Positions 1 to 6,927 of a DNA stretch of 57,641 bases are shown piece after piece. The notes under the pieces are model-generated. The model was not told where the DNA came from. It saw only the letters and a program-made list of their open reading frames with translations, and did not search any database. Each line of letters starts with the position of its first letter. The stretch's first letter is position 1. This stretch comes from Chthoniobacterales bacterium (GTDB lineage Bacteria; Verrucomicrobiota; Verrucomicrobiia; Chthoniobacterales; JACTMZ01): positions 1-57,641 of the forward strand of contig JACSRX010000049.1 in assembly GCA_014879535.1 (NCBI GenBank). The letters are read 5' to 3'. Made by a program: the position numbers and the translations under genes.

Positions 1-293
1 CCCCCGCTCTCCCCCACCTCAGCATCCCCGCCCTCCCGCCCTGCTCCCTCTTGCTTGCCTTTCTCGGATACGAGGTAGTCCTTCAACTCGTCCACATCCG
101 TCTGCAGGTCCGAGATCTGCTGTTCAACAACGTCACGATCTTCGTCAGCTGCGCGCGGTTCGACATGCTTCGTTGCTTGCCGTGTGATGAGCGCAATAAG
201 GATGGCGATCAGGACTATGCCGCCGAACGCGTTGCAGATCGTATCGAGCAAAAGGTCCAAGCTGTCCTTTCGATCTGTGCCCAATTTCCTCAT
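1..293 (-). CDS. ExbD/TolR-like single-pass protein, truncated by window edge
   Basis: This is the last gene visible in the minus-strand operon; the frame is open to base 1, so its C-terminus is missing and only 97 residues are seen. A short cytoplasmic start is followed by a transmembrane helix at about residues 15-37 (CNAFGGIVLIAILIAL) with an acidic residue, D17, at its start. D17 aligns with D19 of the upstream protease gene product. After the helix comes a coiled-coil-like stretch and then a Gly/Glu-rich linker. In the ExbD/TolR/MotB families such a helix carries the proton-relaying Asp and pairs with an ExbB/MotA channel, which is encoded two genes upstream. The ATG at 293 lies 22 bases after the previous stop. 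The family assignment is by helix pattern only. Confidence 0.7.
   Translation of the reverse strand, partial: MRKLGTDRKDSLDLLLDTICNAFGGIVLIAILIALITRQATKHVEPRAADEDRDVVEQQISDLQTDVDELKDYLVSEKGKQEGAGREGGDAEVGESG
26..41 (-). other. Potential G-quadruplex tract
   Basis: The minus strand reads GGGCGGGAGGGCGGGG, four G-runs with single-base loops, inside the Gly/Glu-rich linker of the truncated ExbD-like gene. This matches the standard G4 pattern. It may be only a consequence of Gly codons in a G-rich linker, and it may also have contributed to an assembly break near here. Confidence 0.4.
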
Positions 294-315
294 CGTGATT
301 ATTTCCTCTGGAAGC

Positions 316-1929
316 TCACGGATAAACCAGGATCATCACAGAAGCTTGTTCTGCGTCGCTGACCACATCCTCGAATGTGGCGTCTTCTGTGGTCCTGACC
401 GGAGGCAGTGACAGGCCTGCGATCTTCTGCTCGGCAATCCAATCGAGCAATTTGGCACTCTTAATCGCGAAGTTCACATTCTCAGCGATTGTTCCAGTCA
501 TCTGCATGACCAGCTCCATGTTGATTTTGCCTGATACCACGCCGACAACGTTGCCGCGAAGGTCGAAAAGCGGACCACCTGAATTCCCCGGTTGGACCGA
601 CACACTTATCTGGAACATGTCAGGGTCGTCCTGAAGTCCAGCGAGACTTGCTATTTCCCCCTTGGTACATTTTGGCGAGATGCCCTGCAGGAATGTATTG
701 GGAAATCCGATGGTGGCCACGGTCTGCCCCAAACGGACGGATTCGCTTCGAGCAATGGGGAGGTGTTGAAAATCCGCGCCCTCAATCTTCAACAACGCGA
801 GATCGAGGCTCTCGTCTCCTGCTATCTTGCAGGCTCGGCGCCAACCCAAAGCTTGTGACCCCACAAAAATGGTCTCGCAGCCTGCAACCACGTGATCATT
901 TGTCACGAATATCCCATCTGAGGATACCAGAAATCCTGAGCCAGTCTTCACGGGATCTCCACGCTTTTCCAACTCCTTCCGTATGTCTATGGCTTGCCCG
1001 TCTGGATGCGTTTGGGGCTCCGCGGATGCCTCTCCGGCCGGGGGGCTCGTATCAACAGGGGGTTCCGTCTTCGGCGGCACTATCTCGGGTGCCACCGCGA
1101 ACCGCACTTGTGCATCTTCATCCACAAGGTCGTAGCCGATTTCATACCGCAGCGCTTTGGCCTTCTCATTGATGGTGTCGAAATCACCGAGAGAGGAAGG
1201 ACGAAAGTAGAAGACAACGTATTGCTTGGAAGGATCCAACTCCTTCAATGCCTCGCCCAAGTCGTCATCGACACTCCCCCTTCTTTTGATTTCGTGCAGA
1301 TCTCTTGCATCAACTGACTGCACCGAGAAATGGCCCCGGAATACGGAAATCAGAACCGGTTCCTTGGATGTGCGACTCCGCTCCGGAATGAGCCAGAGAT
1401 CTTGGGTGTTCCTCAGCTCCGCAAGCACGGCCTGCTCCGCGTGTTCGACCCGGAGACGCGCCTCCTCGATTTGGTCTGTCCTTTCTTGGATGCGCATCCG
1501 CGTAGCCTTGAGTTCAGCAGCGGCCTGTTCGTTTGCCCGTCGGACCGCCTCGACGTCCACATCGGATTCATTCGTGTCATCCAAGTTCGATGCACTTCGG
1601 GCGATCCGCTCGGTGTCTGTATCCAGCGCTTCGGCAAGCTCATTCAAATTGGCTGCCTCAGCTTGGAGTGCAGCATCGTCCGCTAGAACTGCCTTTGTGG
1701 TGGGGTGCGCCGTTGCAGCCTGCAATTTCAGTCGCGCCAATTCCTCTCTGAGGGTGTCCCGAAGCGCAACCCGGGAGCGATCGGCAACCGCAGAGGTCGT
1801 CAAAGGCTTTGTGATCTGCAATGCCATGAGCAATGCGATGAGCAGAACGATGCCCGTGACCGCCGTGATGATGTCTTGGAAGGCAAAAAAGCTGATCAAC
1901 GGTTGAGATCGGAGAAGTCGGCGCTTCAT
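316..1929 (-). CDS. ExbD-like transmembrane helix fused to trypsin-like serine protease
   Basis: A 537-residue protein. Residues 13-38 form one hydrophobic helix (FQDIITAVTGIVLLIALL) with D19 placed like the proton-relay Asp of ExbD/TolR. Residues about 50-180 are a Glu/Arg/Ala-rich coiled coil, followed by a globular spacer and a Pro-rich linker. Residues about 325-505 are an S1C (DegP/HtrA-type) trypsin-like domain with the full triad: H346 in TNDHVVAG, D376 in LDLALLKI and S450 in QPGNSGGPLF. No PDZ domain is visible. With the N-terminus inside, the protease lies outside the inner membrane. It starts 16 bases after the ExbB-type gene, and I infer its helix packs in that channel, so proton flow and proteolysis may be linked. 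The domains are clear; the coupling is inference. Confidence 0.85.
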   Translation of the reverse strand: MKRRLLRSQPLISFFAFQDIITAVTGIVLLIALLMALQITKPLTTSAVADRSRVALRDTLREELARLKLQAATAHPTTKAVLADDAALQAEAANLNELAEALDTDTERIARSASNLDDTNESDVDVEAVRRANEQAAAELKATRMRIQERTDQIEEARLRVEHAEQAVLAELRNTQDLWLIPERSRTSKEPVLISVFRGHFSVQSVDARDLHEIKRRGSVDDDLGEALKELDPSKQYVVFYFRPSSLGDFDTINEKAKALRYEIGYDLVDEDAQVRFAVAPEIVPPKTEPPVDTSPPAGEASAEPQTHPDGQAIDIRKELEKRGDPVKTGSGFLVSSDGIFVTNDHVVAGCETIFVGSQALGWRRACKIAGDESLDLALLKIEGADFQHLPIARSESVRLGQTVATIGFPNTFLQGISPKCTKGEIASLAGLQDDPDMFQISVSVQPGNSGGPLFDLRGNVVGVVSGKINMELVMQMTGTIAENVNFAIKSAKLLDWIAEQKIAGLSLPPVRTTEDATFEDVVSDAEQASVMILVYP

Positions 1930-1945
1930 AACGAACTCAACCCGT

Positions 1946-2842
1946 TTATTCGGTTTCCATCTTCTTCAGCCTCAGCCGCGAGACCATGTTCGCGTGGCAG
2001 TAGTCATTGCAATTGTCCAGAAACTCGGATTCCTGCGATTGCAGGAACGTGATCAGCAGTTGAAGGATCAGGGCATCCACCAAGGCCACAAATGTTGTGT
2101 CAAAAGCTGTGGAGAGCCCCGCGGTCACTCCCTGCAAGGAGTTGCGTATGGCTTCCATATCCGCCCCAGCCTGAAGCGTGCGGCCAAACGCGCCGATGGC
2201 GTCGCCCAACCCTACAACCGTTCCGATGAATCCGATCACGGGAATGGCCCAGATGAAGCCGTTCAAGAGGCTGTAGCTTGATGCGATCTGGGCCTCGTCA
2301 TTCTCGGCTTGGGTTTGCAGGATACTCGAAACATCACTCACCTGGCCTATATTTCGCAGGCTCGAAAGAGCCCTTTCGATCCGATTAAGCAGCATGAAGT
2401 GCCCCGTGGCGTCGGCCAACGTATGCATGCGATCCAGGACCGGTTGAGCGGTCGCCGGGGTGAGCACAAAATCAGGTTGGGCGGGAAATACAGCCAAGCC
2501 CAAGGCTTTGCGCTGGAACCGAAGCTTCCGCCACTTGATGAACAAGATGCTCAATGCCCAGAAAAAGAGCAGCATGGATGCATACTGAAACCACCCTCGA
2601 TCCAGAAAACGGTCAGTGATTCCCCTTAGATCAGGGAATTGGTGAGCGACAACAACCATGATCCCAAAGAAAATCGCTGTAAGGAGCAAGCCGATCAGGA
2701 ATGTGAGCACCCGATTCACACTCGTGAAACGCCCTCCTTGGAACATGAGCCGTTGCTCAATGTCATCTCGACTCCAGTTAAGCTGGTAGTCACGGGGACC
2801 AAACGGATCCGGTGTGCTGGTAGGGTTGGGATCAGGTGTCAT
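1946..2842 (-). CDS. MotA/TolQ/ExbB-family proton channel subunit
   Basis: A 298-residue inner-membrane protein with hydrophobic segments near residues 44-68, 84-104, 190-218 and 240-268. The last two carry the family signature (IPVIGFIGTVVGLGDAIGAF, then LSTAFDTTFVALVDALI). In TolQ, ExbB and MotA these helices line the proton path and pair with a TolR/ExbD/MotB helix; two such partners follow in this operon. A cytoplasmic region of about 85 residues separates the second and third helices, as in ExbB. It lacks the long C-terminal tail of ZorA from Zorya defence systems. The GYF gene ends 36 bases upstream. The family call is secure; which partner it uses is not known. Confidence 0.88.
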   Translation of the reverse strand: MTPDPNPTSTPDPFGPRDYQLNWSRDDIEQRLMFQGGRFTSVNRVLTFLIGLLLTAIFFGIMVVVAHQFPDLRGITDRFLDRGWFQYASMLLFFWALSILFIKWRKLRFQRKALGLAVFPAQPDFVLTPATAQPVLDRMHTLADATGHFMLLNRIERALSSLRNIGQVSDVSSILQTQAENDEAQIASSYSLLNGFIWAIPVIGFIGTVVGLGDAIGAFGRTLQAGADMEAIRNSLQGVTAGLSTAFDTTFVALVDALILQLLITFLQSQESEFLDNCNDYCHANMVSRLRLKKMETE

Positions 2843-2878
2843 GGCAAATCAAAGGAAAAATCATCGGCTTTTGGTGGA

Positions 2879-3865
2879 TCATTTCATTCCAGTGAGGATC
2901 ACAGCAAGCACGGCAAGCACAATAAATCCGATAATGATGCTTATGATTACATTTGCTACCGTATCCAGCTTTTTAGTTCGTGCGTAGCCAGCTGGCGCGA
3001 AGAGGCACAGCATCCCGACATAGAGATTGGCAATCGGCAAGAACAGCAAGAGGGACAACCAGCCACTTTTGCCTATGTTCTGGAGGCGGAGCACCGCGAG
3101 GACCACACTCCCGGCGATCAATACAAAGTTGGAACCGAGCTCCACGCTCGGATCAGTCTTGGCAGCAGCGGTGAGGAGAGTCGCCAAAAGAAAAACCCCT
3201 AACAGGGATAAAAAGTAGGCCAGACGTCCGATCCCTGGGTCTGGCCCCGCCTGTCCATGACGAGTCGGGGTCGATTCCGAAAATTGGTCGTGAGCTGAAT
3301 GCGAACCAGTCATCAGCGAAACCGGAGGAGAACCCAGACCGATGAAACCAAGATTCGCGATGGGCTGCCACTCCGCCATACCCTCTTTCCAGTAGAGCGA
3401 CGCATCTCGCAACATCCCTTGAGCGAGCATGGAGCGTAGATGTTTGTCCTCGTAAACACGGGAGCTTCCATCAGCCAAAATCACGTGAACCGATTGACCG
3501 AGCGGCGGTGGTGGCGCAGCGACAGGATTCAGATTCGCCACGGGGGCTGAATCGAGTGCGGCACTTTGCGGAACCTGCTGGGCCTCAACTGATTCGTTAC
3601 TAGTTTCGGCACTTTCAAACGAGCTTGGTGTCTCGAACTTGGTCTCTTGCACACGGGATCGCGGGTGTGGCCGTGGATGCGGACTCAGCCAACCCGCATC
3701 AGCGGCAAAGTCATCCATGCTGACCCATTGCCCGTTCCAGAAGACTTGGTGATTCAGGCTGATATCCCCCTCGTCCAGCATCCGCCTGAGCGTGAGAAGA
3801 TCATACGGTCCTGACGTTTGGCCCTTCCATCGCAAAGGGAGTTTTATTCCCGGTTGGGTGTTCAT
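2879..3865 (-). CDS. Membrane protein with two GYF_2-like domains and a DUF805-like region
   Basis: A 328-residue protein. Residues about 9-52 form a GYF_2-type module (LRWKGQTSGPYDLLTLRRML, then FWNGQW). A second, more divergent copy lies near 126-176 (VYEDKHLRSMLAQGML, then YWKEGMAEW). The two are joined by a Pro/Ser-rich linker. The C-terminal 130 residues hold about four membrane helices with a DUF805-like signature (LRLQNIGKSGW). GYF domains generally bind proline-rich peptides; several Pro-rich linkers occur in this operon, so it may act as a scaffold. The ATG at 3865 overlaps the upstream stop in an ATGA, which fixes the start and implies translational coupling. Function unknown. Confidence 0.75.
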   Translation of the reverse strand: MNTQPGIKLPLRWKGQTSGPYDLLTLRRMLDEGDISLNHQVFWNGQWVSMDDFAADAGWLSPHPRPHPRSRVQETKFETPSSFESAETSNESVEAQQVPQSAALDSAPVANLNPVAAPPPPLGQSVHVILADGSSRVYEDKHLRSMLAQGMLRDASLYWKEGMAEWQPIANLGFIGLGSPPVSLMTGSHSAHDQFSESTPTRHGQAGPDPGIGRLAYFLSLLGVFLLATLLTAAAKTDPSVELGSNFVLIAGSVVLAVLRLQNIGKSGWLSLLLFLPIANLYVGMLCLFAPAGYARTKKLDTVANVIISIIIGFIVLAVLAVILTGMK

Positions 3866-6800
3866 GGCGAGGTGCCTGATGCCATCGCATCTTTGAATAG
3901 CGGAGGAAGCTGTGCGGAGTAGGCCGCCATCTCGTCCTCATCAATACCCAAACCACGCATCTCACCCTGCACAGCGTCCTTGCTGAGTGTCTGAATCGCA
4001 AAAACTGGGGTCAACGGCGCCGCCTTCGTGACAGAATTGTATTCCCCCGAGCCTTCCCTGCTGAACACGGGAACCAAACCTTCCGCCTCATCTTGGAACC
4101 CCCAAAGCAGGCTCGATTCACCTCCGGGACTCGCGCCACTCGATACGAGCCGTCCGTCGGCACCAACGAATCCGCGATATTGAAGGCCTGTCCCGAGCAC
4201 TGAGGCGGCCAGCCGCCGATGAAGTTTGGCTTGAGTTTCATAGCTGATCGTCGAGCCGCTGCTGATCACCTGCTTGACCTTGTCCGCGAGTGACGCCTTG
4301 GAGGGCAGCATCCAATCTTCGGACTTCAGCTGACCCCCGGCCGCTTCACGCAGGCTGGCGACCTCTTGTTGGTATGCCGGCGCCCATGCCAGCCCCCACG
4401 CGCCCGATCTGATCTGGGCGATGCGTCCGAGTTCCTGCAGCACGTAAGCTTGAACGAGTGGCGGACAGTCCTTGCTGCTGCGAACTCGATCGAGTATCGG
4501 CAGAATACTTTGCCGGTATTTGCTGCCATCTGGATTTACCAAGTCCCCAAGCTTCATTGATCTGAGGGCTTCTGAAGCCTTGGAGAGCGCACCACCAGAG
4601 ACATAGTCGCCCGAGGGCTCTCCCGTGACCGGCGATACCCGATAGGTATAAACAGAATCCACGAAGACAACCGAACTTGCCGATTGGGAAGGATCATAAA
4701 CTGTGCCTGCCCAAGACTTGGCAGGTGCCCCATCTCGAAAGCTGAGTTCGCCCTTGGAGAAAATCCTCCGACCGCTCCCGAAATTTTGCTGCGCCACTGC
4801 GGCCGGGGGAACAACCTTGGCTTCGCGAATGTCAGCCAAGTTGGGCTCGTTGATCAGGGAGATCAATATGTCCCGCTCGCCATCCCTCGGGGTCTCGGGA
4901 AGGGGCAGCTTGTCGAAGTCCGGTTTGTCCGTCGCCGCAACCCATGCTTCCGGCGAGGTAGGCAGGATGAGCTGCCCCAAGAGATGGCCTGCATCGAGCT
5001 TTCGCAGGGCCGCCTTTTGTGCCGCCTGCACGTCCGGCGCACCAGGAAAGCCAATCTTGGCCAACCCTTGAACGGCTTGCATGTATCCCTGCGTGTCGGT
5101 GGCCGAGGCAAGGGTGCCGATCGCTGTGCGGTAGGTCTGCAACAAATCCCTCACCGCATGAACACGGTCCACCGCGGCTTGTGCCTCAGCTTGGAGGGCG
5201 GCGGGCACCGACACCTCAGCGGCTTGATCGTCCAGAACCGACTGAACGCTCTCGATCCTGGGCGTGATCAGGACAAGATGCTCCTCAAGAGATGAAGGAT
5301 TCTTGGACGCGGTAAGTTCAGCCAGCTGCGGCTGTATTTCCCCCAAGATCTTGCGGAGGTTGGCCGCGCGTTCGTTTCGCTGCTCGGGGAGCCACAAAGC
5401 CAGCTTCTTTTCCGCCTTGGCAAAGTCCACCCTCAAAGGGTCGGCTGCGTCGCTCGGCAGGGCATCCAAATCGGCTGCTACCTGCTGAAACAATGCAATC
5501 GCCCTTCCAGGTGCGATGTTTGCAAAGTTTGCGTCAGCAACTTTTTGTGCCTCTGTGACAGCAATTCTTGCCGCCTCCTTCTTCGTTTCAACCACCCCAA
5601 GCCACTGCTCCGCGTCGATCACCGCGGATGAAAGTTTCGGAAATTGCAGAAGCAAGGAACGTCGTGCTCGGAGATCATACACCAAGCGGTGCACGGCAAC
5701 AGAGGCTCCCCGCTCCCGCAGCTGACGAATCTCGCTCGCGTAGCTTCCGGCCCGATAGAACAGGTATCCAAAGGTCCCAGCGCTTGCGATGAGCGCGATG
5801 ACAACGATGGTTGCACTCACCCTGCGGAGTCTTTTCATTTTGCGCAACCTCTGCGCCTCGACATCGAGGGATGACGCCAGTTGTGCCACAGCTTGGGTTG
5901 TGCTTTCAGGGATGGGTTTGTCGAAAGCCTTCGCTGCTTCGTAAAGTTTCCGCAACGAGAGCATATCGGCCTCGATCTGTTGCAAACCGCAGTGCTCCGC
6001 GGAAAACCTCATTCCTTGCAGAGTTTCGACCCCCTCGGCCAAGGCATCCAAGGAAGCTCTAAACCGTGCATCGGCGATTGCAGCCGAACGTTGCTCCTCG
6101 AAATACTGCATTGCACCGGCAACCACTGAGGCGTCCTCGGACGCGAGGGCGATACCATGGGTTTCCGCCATCGAACGAATACGGGATGCTCTCTCCCCAC
6201 ACTGTTGCCAAAATCCGTCGGCCCGGAGCTGCGGCATCTCGGCGATCATGGAGCGAATGTCACGAGCCGCCTCAGCGGCAAGGTGCGACGCACGAACCTC
6301 GCGCCCCTGCATCAATGCTTCGCAGTCGGCCACTTCCAATGCCTCACACCGGTCCAACCAACGAATAATTGCACCTTCATCCCCAGCTGCCACGACCTTC
6401 TCAAGATTGGCCTTGGCGGACTCTTGCGCCTTGCGCTCCAGACGCGCCAACTCGCTGGCGGCATCCGCATCGGCCGGATCAAGCCGGGTGATCGCACGGA
6501 TGACGTCCAAAGCCCGTGCTTCGTCCTTCGTTGCCATCGCACCCCGAAAGTCGTGGTAAAGCGCTTTTGTCTGATCTGCCTTTCGCCCCGAGGCATAAAG
6601 GTCGTTGAGCAAATTCAAAGCGTGCCGGTCGAACGGCATCGGCAACGGCAAAGAATTCTCTCCGCAAAACTCCAGCCACTGCCGCTGCTTGGAGAATCCC
6701 AAGACACCGAGCAAGTCCATGAGTGGCGGCTTCTCCTCTGCGAAGAGCAGCGCCTGCAGGGCGCTTCCATCCTCAATCATGCGAGCACATTGTGCCAGCC

Positions 6801-6927
6801 GCTGGTTCGCTGCCCTACAGGCCTCGGTGTATGCGCTTGCCAAGTCCAACTCAGATGCAGCAACCGGTCGCCCGGACAGCCGAGCGTTCATGTGATCGAC
6901 CAAGCGTTTTGCGTCGGCGAGGGTCAT
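3862..6927 (-). CDS. Large single-pass coiled-coil protein, function unknown
   Basis: A protein of 1021 residues. The start is taken at the ATG at 6927, which overlaps the stop of the GAP1-like gene in an ATGA; an upstream TTG at 6993 would lie inside that gene. The N-terminal 370 residues are Ala/Glu/Arg-rich and mostly helical, including a compact segment near residues 65-100 (PPLMDLLGVLGFSKQRQWLE). One membrane helix lies near 371-391 (ATIVVIALIASAGTFGYLF). The 630 residues after it are predicted extracytoplasmic: first helical coiled coil, then a more globular C-terminus. I recognise no enzyme motif. Overlaps on both sides tie it to the GTPase/proton-channel operon, where its size suits a trans-envelope stalk or adaptor. 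Confidence 0.8.
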   Translation of the reverse strand: MTLADAKRLVDHMNARLSGRPVAASELDLASAYTEACRAANQRLAQCARMIEDGSALQALLFAEEKPPLMDLLGVLGFSKQRQWLEFCGENSLPLPMPFDRHALNLLNDLYASGRKADQTKALYHDFRGAMATKDEARALDVIRAITRLDPADADAASELARLERKAQESAKANLEKVVAAGDEGAIIRWLDRCEALEVADCEALMQGREVRASHLAAEAARDIRSMIAEMPQLRADGFWQQCGERASRIRSMAETHGIALASEDASVVAGAMQYFEEQRSAAIADARFRASLDALAEGVETLQGMRFSAEHCGLQQIEADMLSLRKLYEAAKAFDKPIPESTTQAVAQLASSLDVEAQRLRKMKRLRRVSATIVVIALIASAGTFGYLFYRAGSYASEIRQLRERGASVAVHRLVYDLRARRSLLLQFPKLSSAVIDAEQWLGVVETKKEAARIAVTEAQKVADANFANIAPGRAIALFQQVAADLDALPSDAADPLRVDFAKAEKKLALWLPEQRNERAANLRKILGEIQPQLAELTASKNPSSLEEHLVLITPRIESVQSVLDDQAAEVSVPAALQAEAQAAVDRVHAVRDLLQTYRTAIGTLASATDTQGYMQAVQGLAKIGFPGAPDVQAAQKAALRKLDAGHLLGQLILPTSPEAWVAATDKPDFDKLPLPETPRDGERDILISLINEPNLADIREAKVVPPAAVAQQNFGSGRRIFSKGELSFRDGAPAKSWAGTVYDPSQSASSVVFVDSVYTYRVSPVTGEPSGDYVSGGALSKASEALRSMKLGDLVNPDGSKYRQSILPILDRVRSSKDCPPLVQAYVLQELGRIAQIRSGAWGLAWAPAYQQEVASLREAAGGQLKSEDWMLPSKASLADKVKQVISSGSTISYETQAKLHRRLAASVLGTGLQYRGFVGADGRLVSSGASPGGESSLLWGFQDEAEGLVPVFSREGSGEYNSVTKAAPLTPVFAIQTLSKDAVQGEMRGLGIDEDEMAAYSAQLPPLFKDAMASGTSP

